Source of the DNA: Siphonodentalium dalli
Taxonomy: Eukaryota; Mollusca; Scaphopoda; Gadilida; Siphonodentaliidae
Assembly (NCBI GenBank): GCA_032622095.1
Contig: CP136068.1
Location: 12,689,729 to 12,753,728 of the forward strand
Direction: 5' to 3'
Length of the DNA stretch: 64,000 nucleotides
Part shown: positions 33,961 through 46,740 of the stretch, one piece after another
Numbering within the stretch: the first letter of the stretch is position 1
Layout of the letters: each line of letters begins with the position of its first letter
The notes under the pieces: model-generated
The model's input: the letters and a program-made list of their open reading frames with translations, nothing else
The model's database searches: none
Told to the model about the DNA's origin: nothing
Position numbers and translations under genes: made by a program

Positions 33961-36569
33961 ATATTTTCACCGATATATATATAATGCGTTTATTATCCGA
34001 AGAATGTGTTTTCAGCGTAGTCCGTCATTACATAACACCAAAGCCGAATTCCGGACAAACTCCGCGCACCGTTTGCCGGCTTTCTTCTTATCGTTATCAG
34101 CATGCACCTGTGCCCATATTTTCCGGCATGTTATGTTTATTATCCGTCATTTTTTGACAGGCAACCCCCTATGTGTAATATTAGACCAAGTCTTCTCGTT
34201 CCACAGCAGCTTGTTAAATTGGTTGGGTTTATGTTTTTTTTAACCGAACCCCGGTTCGTTCCGTCTCTTCTATAATGGACTTGCATTGAAAAGCCTGGTA
34301 AATTATTATTATTATTATTATTATTATAGATACATTGAGAGCGCATTATACAATAAATTAGTTTCAATGCGCTTACAATACAGACATGGCACACATCCTA
34401 AAAATAATAGTAAAAAGCGAATGGATACTTTTATATACAAAGAACCTAACTAGAAAATACGCAAACTTAACCTAATTCTCAACCCCAGTAAAGGCAATAT
34501 AAATAAATAAATAAATAAATAACAGTTTTGTATAGCATAAAATCCACCGAAGTGCTCTAAAACGCTTGACATGTTAAACATAAAATACAATTGCAAATAT
34601 AAGACATAATTTAGGACATCAACAAAAAATGTAAAACTATAAGTGAAACGTTACTAAGAAATTCAAAAGCGCATAAAATTACAAATCGAAAAAATATTAA
34701 AAAGCTATACTGGTAAATATCCTCTCTATGTATTTATTTTCAAAATAAGTCAACTACAGTTGAATTGGAGCTTAACAACTGATACCGTATGTCATGGATA
34801 TGTCTAAGAGATTGAATTCACTGTCCAAAGATGTTATCAGCCTAAAATCTATTACAGCCAAGATATGTTGTTTTTGTTTGTTTGTAAAATTGGATGCATA
34901 TACCTTATACTAGTGTTTTATGTGCGCCTATCATGCAGCTTCTGATGGGTTACTGTATTTGTCCACTACATTGATGTATTAGAATATCCATTTAGCGGTA
35001 TGGAATCTGATCACCCTGGTAGACCTAGCATACTCTCATCACACACCGACCTGGAAACTCCAACGCATGTACTAGTATGTGGTAGACAAATGCCTATATA
35101 TCCGCCACTATTTGAAAAAAATATTCATATTTGCCTGTATATTAATCATATTTTTCCAATTAAAACAGCTTCTGAAACATGTTAAACTGTCATTTGAACT
35201 ACATGAGATAATTTCCCAGTCATATGAGTGATATAAGTAGGGTTTAATGCGGTTTTAGACCACAATTGGTGAAATTTGGGGGTGGGTGTAAAACACTTGG
35301 GAATAAAAAATATTGTTTTTGCACGTTTGGGGTGTGGTTCCCGAACATGCCAGATGCAAAATAACGGCATACCTTCCTGCACATTTTTTACTACCCCCCC
35401 CCCCACAGTTTAAGTGAAATAAATGTATTTAAAATTCCCCAAGGACTCAATAGTTTTATTAACACATATAGTAACCAGATAACGTCGAACAGTGGAATCG
35501 GGATTCAATAGGATTCGTGTGGAGCTTTGACGCAAGTATTTTTTTTTATCGTTCCACGCTCACGGGACTTTCCGATATGATGTGCGCATGCATAACTCTA
35601 ACTCCACCATCAGCATTATATTACTGTTCGAAAGTGGGCTGTCGTTCTATTATGCGTGCGAATATATTACGCAACAGTGGTTTTGAAACGGTTGACTGCC
35701 AACCCTATAATCTTTGTGGTTAAATACCGTCAGGACTGGCGTTGCGATGGTTAGGATAGGCCAATGACCGTACAGTTGAAAGTAAAAGCGCTGGTTCTAT
35801 AATATAGCATTTATACGGAAGCGTAAATGCGCCAGATGAATTATATTGGTATCTTGCTGCAGTAGGTTAGTTATTTTGCTGCAGTAGGTTAGTTATTTTG
35901 CTGCAGTAGGTTAGTTATTTTGCTGCAGCAAGTTACTATCTTTGCCAAGAAATGTTGTAAAAAATAGGAATTTTCGAAATTTGTAAAGGCTTTATAAAGA
36001 GCGTTTAATTTATGATGGAAAGAGAAAAGATACCCAGCGTTCAGCGAGGTCATCACGTGATATACATGTAGATAATATACCTATTACGAATGTACACCGT
36101 TCATAGGGAGTGACATTGTTCAGCGGGATCATCACGTAATACACGAACGTATTAGGTGTACTTCCGGGTACTGCATAACAAATAGGTCATGTACTTTTTC
36201 GCGACGTCATAAAATTCGTGGGTGGACCCCAACTGGGGTACTGCATAACAAATGGGTCATGCACTTTTCGTGACGTCATAAAATGCGTGGGTGGACCCAA
36301 ACTGGGCCCATTATCATCAATTAATATTGGTGTGAAATTCTCAGATAATATATTAATGATAATGCCCGAAGGGAACTGATCGTCAATGAGTATTTAGTAG
36401 ACATGTGGTTAACATAATACCTCACACAATGTAAATCCCCCTCATACATTGGCCTATATCTCACCAGAGACGTACCGTGTCCGAGTTCCATGAAATTTCG
36501 TTATGATCAATCATTTAACCATGTTCAAGTAAAACGTTTGATTGGAGTTATGTTTGAAAGGGCGCAATT
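33961..36569. other. Intergenic, simple repeats only
   Basis: (ATT)n at 34304-34326, (AAAT)n at 34499-34521, a 22-bp GCTGCAGTAGGTTAGTTATT repeat (about 4 units) at 35858-35940, and two about 72-bp units with CTGCATAACAAAT and GACGTCATAAAAT at 36160-36300. No gene recognised. Confidence 0.55.
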
Positions 36570-36573
36570 TTAA

Positions 36574-36660
36574 CCCTTTCATGACTAGAGCTTCCTGAAG
36601 TTTTGCGAAAACCATGTGTCAATGTAATCTTATATATGCGAGTCGCCCAAAAGATACTAA
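36574..36660. mobile_element. Family F TTAA MITE, left half
   Basis: TTAA-CCCTTTCATGACTAGAGC to TCTTATATATGCGAG, then truncated next to the 33-bp array. Confidence 0.6.
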
Positions 36661-36670
36661 AATTATAGAA

Positions 36671-37232
36671 CAGGAAGTATTAGCATGTAGCGTGCCTTTC
36701 ACACAGGAAGTATTAGCATGTAGCATGCCTTTGACACAGGAAGTATTAGCATGTAGCATTCCTTTGACACAGGAAATATTAGCATGTAGCATGCCTTTGA
36801 CACAGGAAATATTAGCACGTAGCACGCCTTTGACACAGGAAGTATTAGCATGTAGCACGCCTTTGACACAGTAAGTATTAGCATGTAGCACGCCTTTGAC
36901 ACAGGAAGTATTAGCATGTAGCACGCCTTTGACACAGGAAGTATTATCACGTAGCACGCCTTTGGCACAGGAAGTATTATCATGTAGCACGCCTTTGACA
37001 CAGGAAGTATTAGCATGTAGCACGCCTTTGACACAGGAAGTATTAGCATGTAGCACGCCTTTGACACAGGAAGTATTAGCATGTAGCACGCCTTTGACAC
37101 AGGAAGTATTATCATGTAGCACGCCTTTGACACAGGAAGTATTATCATGTAGCACGCCTTTGACACAGGAAGTATTAGCATGTAGCACGCCTTTGACACA
37201 GGAAGTATTATCATGTAGCACGCCTTTGACAC
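36671..37232. repeat. 33-bp minisatellite, 17 units
   Basis: The unit CAGGAAGTATTAGCATGTAG plus CACGCCTTTGACA is repeated 17 times. As 33 is a multiple of three and the unit lacks stops in several frames, frames of up to 200 codons appear on both strands. Nothing suggests translation. Confidence 0.9.
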
Positions 37233-37557
37233 TGGCAAGTTGGCAACACGAGATTATTAACTTCCAAACTCACTTCTTAAAGAAATGAGCAGTAAAATGT
37301 TTCATGTTACCACATTTAGAAAAACAAATTACACCTGAGCACATGTTTACCTCAGATAGGTAATTTGAAATGGGATACTTCTAGTTTGGGCATAGATTTT
37401 TAATAATTTCATCAGAAAAAATATCTAAATTAATAATGTTGAGCCATTAGGCACATATTACAGGCACATGTTACAGGTACATATTACAGGCACATGTTAC
37501 AGGCACATATTGCAGCTAATTATCTCAATGTTTCTGTACATTGACATTTATACGGTA

Positions 37558-37771
37558 CAGTTATGCCGAAAGTAATTGACCACTTAACCACAGCAGAATT
37601 ATAGGTAATTTTTCAGGATTTAATCGGAAATATGGCTTGTTGCCATTCATCGGAAAGCTCTCGCCGAGAGCTTTCCAATGAATGGCAACAAGCCATATTT
37701 CAGACTAAATCGTGAAAAAATTACCCATAATTCTGCTGTGGTTAAGTGGTCAATTACTTTGGGCATTACTG
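37558..37771. mobile_element. Family A MITE, copy 11
   Basis: Full foldback, TA on both sides, CAGTTATGCCGAAAG to GGGCATTACTG, with centre GAAAGCTCTCGCCGAGAGCT. Confidence 0.83.
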
Positions 37772-37873
37772 TATTTCCCCAAACAAACCGTAGACACAGA
37801 TATTTTTTGTTCAGTGGGAAGGGCATCCAAAGGTATCTTAACCATTTTCAAACCTCTCCTATAAAGCGTTTAG

Positions 37874-38024
37874 AAGTTGTCTGAAGAGGATAAAGAGTCG
37901 AAGATCCTTCCCATGTATGCACTGTCGCAGGGATGCAGCGAGGATGGACAGATGGAGGGAAGAGGTGATCTAATAGACGCCCAGATCCCACTTCCCACTC
38001 ACCTGCTCATAGTAACACCCACTG
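37874..38024 (+). CDS. Candidate isolated exon, function unknown
   Basis: A 50-codon open segment lies between an acceptor-like CGTTTAG and a donor-like GTAATC. It reads as a polar protein segment (KLSEEDKESKILPMYAL) with unbiased composition, unlike the surrounding AT-rich frames. Against it, the preceding 90 bases (37790-37880) are a dispersed repeat with an inverse copy at 28300-28400, the donor is weak, and no partner exon was found. It may be a decayed exon carried by a repeat. Confidence 0.2.
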
Positions 38025-39219
38025 GTAATCTGGTATCAACAAGGCAACCTAAATGTTCTAACGTTCATATAATTCAATTCCGCACCACCGATGTATTAGC
38101 GTTCTTAGCTATCTTGGGTAGCATTCGACCCCATATGTTACAAAACTAAAATAACAGAAGCTCTTTCGGGGGAATTCGCATTAGCCACTACATGTTACAC
38201 ACATAGAATAAAAATAAATGATCATGTACACATGTATGTACATGAAGCATTGAGTAGTCAAATTCAAAGCTTATAAAAAGCTTCAAGAGAAAACCTACAA
38301 ATTTGATTTAAAGAACATCTCAAAATGGTTCCAGCCACTTTGAGAGGTTTCCCTGATTTACTTGATAATTTTTATGCCGACCTGAATAAACCTATACTCG
38401 TACTAATTGAAATAATTTTGACAAAAACTAACATTGAGCTATGTTTTTGTTTTCATTGCATGGACCGATATTGACGATTTTTACCACCAAAATGATCGTA
38501 AATAAACGCTGATTATCAAACGCTTAACGGCTTGACTATCGTTTATGGAACAGAAATCCTATAGGACATTAAGTAGTATAATTGGAAAATATAGCTTTTA
38601 CAGTTTTACTCGATCGATGCACCTAATGCGCACGAGTGTAGACTACAATCGATATCTGATCGGAGGATAACATAGGTTTTGATGTGCGATCTTTATCTGT
38701 TTTTAGTGATTTTATATGAAGGGTAATAACTCTATAAAGAATGTCCCTTTACTAAATAACGGCGATTTGTATGAGAAATTACAACACCACAATAGATCAA
38801 CTCTGGTGAAATATAAGTCAAATTCTTTTATAGGGTGGGTGGGCGTGGGGGAGTTTTGGGTTACGCTCTTTAAAACACTTCTTCAAATATTTCCGTTATT
38901 TCGTCAAAAACACTTCTTCAAATATCTCCGTTATTTAGTTAATAAAAATATTTTCTTATTTTAGGATCAAAATGAGAGGATTGGTGATCCGCTTTTCATG
39001 GGATCACCATATCCTCTCATTTTGATATATGATCCTGCCTCCATTGAGCCACGAGTGACTCCTGAGACGAGGATCACATATTATATGATACCCTAACCTA
39101 CGGAGGATCACATATTGTTTTATATCTACACCCATGCGCATGGTCTGATCGATGGGCGTTGGATTTTTAAGAATCGATTCAGGCGTTTGTGAATTATGGC
39201 CGTTAGAAGTGAGGATGTA
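38025..39219. other. Intergenic, no gene seen
   Basis: Two copies of AAACACTTCTTCAAATAT-TCCGTTATTT lie at 38873-38940. A GGATCACCATATCCTCTCAT palindrome lies at 38970-39022. Confidence 0.45.
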
Positions 39220-39435
39220 CAGTAATGCTCTAAGTAATCGACTTCTTAACCACAGCAGAATTATGGGTAACTTTTCAGGATTTAGTCGGAAATATGGCTT
39301 GTTGCCATTCATCGGAAAGCTCTCCCCGAGAGCTTTCCGATGAATGGCAACAAGCCATATTTCCGACTAAATCCTGAAAAGTTACCCATAATTCTGCTGT
39401 GGTTATTAAGAAGTCGATTACTTAGAGCATTACTG
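39220..39435. mobile_element. Family A MITE, copy 12
   Basis: A near-perfect 216-bp palindrome, CAGTAATGCTCTAAG to its inverse, TA on both sides. It is the best-preserved copy in the window. Confidence 0.88.
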
Positions 39436-39461
39436 TATCTAAAAAGAAAACTAACTTGTTA

Positions 39462-40855
39462 GGCCAAAACAAAAAAGGGTTTTGATTCTCGGGCATAGCC
39501 GCGTCTGGAAAAAAGGCCCGCGTTGAAGCATTTTATTACGATTTTCAAATTGACCTATGCTGTCAAATGATAACACGAAAATGGGAAACTAGAAAAGAGA
39601 AATTAGTTATGTTTCAAACATCGAATATGATAGACATACAATGGTGTATGTGTTGGTATTCAACAACAGACACTAGGCAACGATAACTACCAGGTATATT
39701 GTCACCACAAGCTGCCCAAACCCCAAGTTTATTAAGTCAAATGTGTTTCCGTGCTGTAAACAATTATGTGATTTCCAATTTCGGGAACGCAAGCCGGAAA
39801 GAAATATGGTGCGTATTGGCGATGTGTATGCTGGTTTAATTTAATAATATTTGAAGTTTTTATGGCTAGCTTGTATAGTTACTATAGTATAGATGGATAA
39901 ATATTAAAGTATATAGATAGATATAAAATGTATAATCCCGATTTAAACTTTGATTGTTTTAGTTCCGTTTCCGTCTTTGTTGTATTCCGTGTTTTATATA
40001 CGCAGTAACAGAGAACGAGAATGGAACGGACGTCAAACAAATCTGTCCATGGATGCGTATTCTCTTTAATTAAGTTTAATTTCACCGATGTTACTGAATA
40101 TATTTGCCGACAAAATTATCCGAGAGCACCATTTTATAGTGTGCAAATATATTTTTAATCGTTGTATTTTTGGCTTGTTGGAAATAAAGCATGATCCATA
40201 ACCGAAAAATCGTAATTTTATTCCTAATGATTCAGTGATTTTAGAAATTAGAGACACTCGTTAGTCGATGTCAAGGCCGTTAATTGTGCATAGATCATAG
40301 ATGTACTAAACTGTGAATACTACCGAAAGGGTGTGCCTTTGAATGCAGAAAATCAAGAAACAGGTAACTGAGGTGTGGCAGATGCAAACTAAAATTAAAT
40401 GCAACAAACAGTCTATGACATTTAAATAAAAAATATGAAGTGTTTTCCATGTTACTGACATTGAAAAAAATCTCCCTATTTTTCACTAAATCTCCCTATT
40501 TCTGAGGACAAATCTCCCTATTTCCAATTATGAAAGTAAACAGGTCTGATATAAATAGATATATACCATAAAAAGGTACATACATATATCAAATATACCA
40601 ACAATATATATATGTATAATGTGATAATTGTATAATGTGATAAAGTATAATGTGATAATTGGTCATTCTTTATAGTGGAATACATTAGTTTATATCAAAA
40701 CAATGTTCTCCTTATATTTTCTTAACCTGGGAAGGTATAATAACCCATGCTAACTATGGGCATTATCCCCATAACAAAAATAAAAAATAAAACCCTCGCT
40801 CCCTCATCGAATCTCAAAATAAATTGCCCGAGAATCAAAACCTTTTTTTTTGGCC
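39462..40855. mobile_element. 1.39-kb element with about 30-bp inverted ends and 5-bp TGTTA duplication
   Basis: The left end GGCCAAAACAAAAAAGG continues TTTTGATTCTCGGGCA. The right end is its inverse ending TTTTTGGCC. TGTTA flanks both (39457-39461, 40856-40860). No transposase frame is visible, so it is non-autonomous. Superfamily not assigned. Confidence 0.72.
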
Positions 40856-41028
40856 TGTTAATGTACGTTAATATATTGTTTATCGGTGCACTGTTTAAAG
40901 TGGCGCGTTTTAAACTGATATATTTTATAATTTATATTTTACTCGTTTTAACGACACGCCCTTGTGGGGCAAACAACCTAAAGTCTGTATTGGAGTATTG
41001 ACCCGATTATGACATTCGTGCAGGGACG

Positions 41029-41352
41029 TTGTTAGAGGGTCTCCTTTGGGGGTACACAACATGGAGTTTAAACCTGCACCCCGCCGAAGCAGAGGGCCAT
41101 TTTCCATGTCCGAGAAATTCCATTTGCACGCCCCTTAGGTTGGAAATTTCCAATTAATTGCCACTTCAGTCCGAAGTAGGAAACTTTCGACTTTTGGTCG
41201 ACAAACAACTAAATCGAATATAAAACGAATAGAACAATATAACCAATTTTTTCTGACATTTCAAACCAATCGTGCAATTTTCAACAGCTGGATATTTTAA
41301 CCAAAATATCGGGGTGGCGTGACACCCCACCCTCCGTCGTCATGTTCCTGCC
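41029..41352. mobile_element. CAGGGACGT-ended element, copy
   Basis: Left CAGGGACGTTGTTAGAGG, right CGTCGTCATGTTCCTG. The interior has ATTTCCAATTAAT and GGTGGCGTGACACCCCACC. Related to 23520-24225. Confidence 0.5.
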
Positions 41353-41807
41353 CTCATCTAACGTTCCATCGAGCGAAATGACAAAGTGGTCACGTTATTT
41401 GGAAATAGCTATACATGTATGTTATATTTTAGTCATAAATGCATATATTGGTGTGGCGAAAATGACATGTTTTTTTAGCAAATCGTCGGACCGTATCCCA
41501 TGAAGTTTTGTAGAAATGCATGGGTATATGGTTTGGTTCATGATACGGTGTGGTATAGCATATGTCTCACAACATTTAGCATATGCCTGTATACAGGGCG
41601 TGACGACATCGGGCGTGTGTGTCTCATCACCTACAACTTCGGTAAATTTTTTCAACAGTTGCTAATTTCATACCTGACAATATATTAATTGAAAATGTCA
41701 AACATAGTGTTAGCAGCTTAATTGATATAAAACAGCTTCTTCAAGCCTTACTGCATACATATTTCAGAAAACAAAAACAATTCAGCTGAGTTTATTGTAA
41801 TTACTAG

Positions 41808-44373
41808 CTGATGTTCCCGACTTTGTCCGGGCTATTTAGGGATTTCTTTGTGATCGCCTCCGTCTGGGCAGAATGTTCGATCGGTTCAGAAACATGCCTA
41901 TATGAGCGTATATGAGGGAGGTCAAGGTCGAGGTAAAGGACACGATCTCACGTGAAATTGGACCCGCCCATATCGTTCCCGGGATCCAAGTAGGCCTACA
42001 TACCAAATTTGAGTCGGATCGGTCGAGCAATTTTCCACTCTATAACACATACACACATAGAAACAGACAAAAGTTCCAAAAATATATAATAGACTAGAAG
42101 GTGACCCGACTTCGTCCGGGCTTTGACCTTGAATTGTCTATTTTAAAGGCCAAGGTCAAGTGGGGTCACGATTTGACCCGTCCAAAACACAGTGCCCGAA
42201 CAAAAGTACCCGACAAAAGTACCCGTCGAAATCCATCCGGTTTTACCCGATTTGACCTTGAATTGACCATTTTGAAGGTCAAGGTCAGGTGGGGTCAAAC
42301 ACCAACACCCCAAAAATGGTGGAAAGCGGCCCATCGGATACCGGGAAATCGGCCCAGCGGATACCGAGATACCCTATGCATCAAATTTCGTCCGTAAAAA
42401 TCCGCCAGTTTAACCCTTGATTTCCACTCAAGTATGTAAACGCGCCTCATATACACACGCTCATTAATTATCAAGTTTCAACGTAAAGATAAATTACCAT
42501 CGGTGCCCGAGATATCGCCAAGACGTCTGCAACAGTCAAATGCATCGGCCGGTTAAGCGTTAACGTGATCTAACGTTATGACCTCTAACGACGTCATAGA
42601 AGTTACGCATTGTTTTTATCCTGATGGAAGATAGTACCACTTCTTCTTGATAATTGAGGCAGATAACTAAAACGGATACATACGCATTATATATCGTTGG
42701 AAAGAGGAAACACGAAAGATTTTCACAGTGTCATTATTATGACTGGCATTTTATTATTCGCGCTGTTTCGAATCGATTTGTAAGCACCGAACTCAAATGA
42801 AAGTCCCGTAACACAGCGTAAAAACAGATTTGACCTCGGCACGTGAAAAGTTGACCTCGGATCTGAAAATCAATAGGCCCATGTTCGTTCCCGGTCGAAT
42901 TACGTGTCCGTACCAAGTTTGGTCGAAATCGGTCCAGCCGTGTTCGAGTCCATCGCGAACACACACACACACACACACAGATCTTCCAAAATATATAATA
43001 GACTAGAAGGTGACCCGACTTCGTCTGGGCTTTGACCTTGAATTGTCCATTTTGAAGGTCAAGGTCAAGTGGGGTCACGATTTGACCAGTCCAAAAACAC
43101 TGCCCGGACAAAAGTACCCGACAAACGTGCCCGTCGAAATCCATCCGGTTTTACCCGATTTGACCTTGAATTGATCATTTTGAAGGTCAAGGTCTGGTCG
43201 GGGTCACGATTGGACCCGTCCAAAACAATCAGTGGACAAAACTAACCCCACATATCAAATTTCGTCGAAATCCCATCAAAATTGGCGATTTGACCTTGAA
43301 ATTACCCGATTTCAAGGTCAAGGTCACGTCGCACGGGCAAATGCATATGCTTATGAGACTCGCCATAAGAAAGTACCCCCACATAACAAGTTTCATCGAA
43401 ATCCCGTGATATTCGGGCGTTTGACCCTGAAATTACCCGATTTCAAGGTCAAGGTCACGTCGCACGGGCAAATTAATAGGCCTATGCCACTTCCCGGCCG
43501 AAAATACCTCCACATACCAAGTTACATCGAAATCGGGTCGGCCGTTATCGATTCCATCGCGAACACACACACAGACACACAGACACACACAGATCTTCCA
43601 AAAATATATAATAGACTAGAAGGTGACCCGACTTCGTCCGGGGTTTGATCTTGAATTGTCTATTTTGAAGGCCAAGGTCAAGTGGGGTCAAGATTTGACC
43701 CGTCAAAAACAATGCCCGAACAAAAGTACCCGACAAAAGTACCCGTCGAAATCCATCCGGTTTTACCCGATTTGACCTTTTAACCCGATTTGATTTCCAC
43801 TCAAGTATATAAACGCGCCTCATATACACACGCTCATTAATTATCAAGTTTCAACGTAAAGTTAAATTACCATCGGTGCCCGAGATATCGCCAAGACGTC
43901 TGAAACAGTCAAATGCATCGGCCGGTTAAGCGTTAACGTGATCTAACGTTATGACCTCTAACGGCGTCATAGAAGTTACGCATTGTTTTTTATCCTGATG
44001 GAAGATAGTACCACTTCTTCTTGATAATTGAGGCAGATAACTAAAACGGATACATACGCATTATATATCGTTGGAAAGAGGAAACACGAAAGATTCTCAC
44101 AGTGTCATTATTATGACTGGCATTTTATTATTCGCGCTGTTTCGAATCGATTTGTAAGCACCGAACTCAAATGAAAGTCCCGTAACACAGCGTAAAAACA
44201 GATTTGACCTCGGCACGTGAAAAGTTGACCTCGGATCTGAAAATTAATATGCCTATGCCACTTGCCGACCGATAGTACCCTCACATACGAAGTTTCATCG
44301 AAATCGGGTCGGCCGTTTTCGAGTTCATCGCGAACACACACACAGACACACCACACACACACACACACACGCA

Positions 44374-44433
<60 letters not shown>

Positions 44434-44450
44434 TCTTCCAAAATAATAAG
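41808..44450. repeat. Family G repeats: CCCGACTTCGTCCGGGC units with CA-rich ends
   Basis: Three units start with AAGGTGACCCGACTTCGTC near 42099, 43008 and 43621, with a related start at 41813. Units carry TTGACCTTGAATTG and GAAGGTCAAGGTCA. They end in AACACACACACAG and ATATATAATAGACTAG. 42418-42870 and 43790-44245 are near-identical, offset about 1373 bp, so a recent local duplication occurred. A long (CA)n lies at 44335-44430. The tail layout resembles a non-LTR or SINE 3' end, but no protein is seen. Confidence 0.7.
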
Positions 44451-45349
44451 GAAAAGGCTAGATAAATATGAATGTAGTTTGAGTGTGTTATATTGAAGGG
44501 TTTAGCGCTATGGTGGTGGAGAACATTCACTGTGAACAGCTTCACGTTTGGCACAATGTGCCAAGCGATCACATAGCTATCTACAGGTACGAAAGAACAC
44601 ACTCAGATCAAATTCATTTTTTAAATTAAGTCAATTGAATTCTACTTCAGATTTGGAGACAAACAACGCAAGTAGGAACAAGTATGATCTTGGATATGTG
44701 TACATAATCTTCTTCTATTCTTATTTGTAAATATGTTGGGTCCCTATACTCATGCAATTGTACAATACTGCAGTATGCTTTTTGAGGGAATAAACTAATT
44801 GGAATTGGAACCCTGGTATGCACAAATCAAATTAAATGCGTAAGTGTTATAATTATGATATGTCGGCAGATTGTATACAACTATTTATATAATCTTCTTG
44901 CGCCAAATGAATAAAACCTTTCATCCACCGGCTAGTTAAACCTTTCATTATACACGGATCCACCCCTTCACTTATAAAGGTATACATTGAAATGGTTTAT
45001 TATAAATTTGCAGGGATGTTCAGGGATTAAACATACGCAGACAGCATATAATACAAGTAATTAACGATTCTGATTAATTGCTGGCAAATTGGTAGCTAAT
45101 AACAAACGACCTATTAAACTTATTATCTGGATATTTTCTAAGGAAACTACTCGTCAATGAGCATTTAGTAAAGAAGGGCCTAAACTCGTATGTATAGCTG
45201 TAATTCTGCCTTTTGTGGAGTGATATAACTTCCTGGTCTGAGAAAGAAATACACAGCCAATCGGCGACCGTGTATATAGTAAACTTTGATCACAAAGAAC
45301 CCGATTGTGGGACGATTTTCTCTTGTATATCCAAGTGAACGCGCCTTAA
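44451..45349. other. Intergenic, no gene seen
   Basis: No transposon ends or coding signal. GTCAATGAGCATTTAGTAAA near 45153 belongs to the same dispersed repeat as 12580 and 36385. Confidence 0.4.
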
Positions 45350-45941
45350 AGGGGTACTGTACCCAAGATGTTGTTGTTGGTTTCCATAATCCCCGAGTCG
45401 GAGAATAAGGTAACAACTTTTCCATTTTTTGAAAGTCTGTTGAGTACGAAGTATTGTTACGGATGGCAAATTTACCGGAATGCAAAAATACAAATTGTCG
45501 TTGTCGAGTAATTTTTGTACAGTTTTCAACCAAATGAATCAAATAAACATTATATTATATGCTTAGCAGTCCCATATACTCATTTAAGTTAGTGTATGGT
45601 CACTAGTCAATGAGTGGCTTGGGTTTTCTCCCCGTATAAGCATAATGTTTCAAACGATCGTGTGTGCAATTGTTTTATTAATCCAGTATCCCTCAATTAT
45701 AATTTGATTACGTTTTGTACACGGAAATTCCAATTTTAAGAGACGCCATTTTATGGCTGGAGCCATAAAATCAATTTATATTAAATTATTAACTTTTAAA
45801 TTATTAAATTTTAAGATAGCCTATTAACCTGAGCGTTTACAGAATACATCTTCGATTCAAATTACTTATATTTCTATATAGTATCGATAATAGATCGTTG
45901 TTATCACCGGGAATTTATTGAAAATGGCGTACAGTACCCCT
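45350..45941. mobile_element. Family B TTAA MITE, copy 3
   Basis: AGGGGTACTGTACCC to GGCGTACAGTACCCCT with TTAA at 45346 and 45942. About 590 bp, no coding. Confidence 0.87.
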
Positions 45942-46126
45942 TTAAACTACAGGTATTAAATTGTCGAGCCTGGACTAGCATCGGATGGAGTCCGTGTTTT
46001 GGTTGCGATTCTTACGGTACGTACATGTGTATATGGGCGTGAAAGTCTCACCCACCCTCCCCCGTTTATTGTAGGCGGTATTCATGCGGTTGTAAGCCGT
46101 ACGCAGGATTCATACCATTTAGTTAA

Positions 46127-46567
46127 AGATACTCAATCCGATCAAACGGTCCCTATACCATCAAGATACAACAACAACAACAACATTTCTTCAAAATATG
46201 CTTTAGTTATCAGAATCGATTTATTGCAACACTATAATGCTAACCACTGTCAACTATGTATAAAATTTCCCAAAACTTGTTATTTATCAACATTTTGTTT
46301 AACAAAATATGGTCGTATTATCACTAAAGTATCGCAAATTTGGCCGTATTACCACTTGAGTTATCCATCTTCATCCGAGACCCTCATTTTGACCACATGT
46401 TTCTGGACCACATATTATTACACATCTCGAGAAATAACAAACTTCAAAAATCGATATCTGAACACTCTGAGCTTTGATGGGTGTGTTCCTCGACTCGAAT
46501 CAAATATTGTTTACCCCCGAAGCCAAAGAAATAGTAATTCAGAAACGTCTGATCGGATTGAGTACCT
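46127..46567. mobile_element. Family C TTAA MITE, copy 2
   Basis: AGATACTCAATCCGATC to GATCGGATTGAGTACCT between TTAA at 46123 and 46568. A 190-codon plus frame crosses this element and is incidental. Confidence 0.83.
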
Positions 46568-46637
46568 TTAAATGGTACTCGGTTCCATATGTTCAATTTA
46601 ACCAGTATTCAGCAACATGGCTGCCACGCCGCTTTAA

Positions 46638-46740
46638 CCCTCCGATTACTGGAGCTTCATGAAATTTTGCGAAAACCCAGTGACAAAGCATTCTCTTATA
46701 TATGCGAGTCTCCATAGTGAGCATCGCATATATAAGACAA
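46638..46740. mobile_element. Family F TTAA MITE, left part
   Basis: TTAA-CCCTCCGATTACTGGAGC with TCTCTTATATATGCGAG and its inverse, then merges into a family G unit. Confidence 0.55.

Noticed and set aside
36619-37238. Long minus-strand frames of 179-200 codons as a repeat protein
   Set aside because: They are a 33-bp minisatellite lacking stops in several frames; no splice, promoter or domain evidence.
44111-44602. Cysteine-valine rich frame of 163 codons
   Set aside because: Produced by the (CA)n microsatellite and family G repeat.
45999-46571. 190-codon plus-strand frame as a gene
   Set aside because: Most of it lies within the family C MITE (46127-46567), ending at its TTAA.
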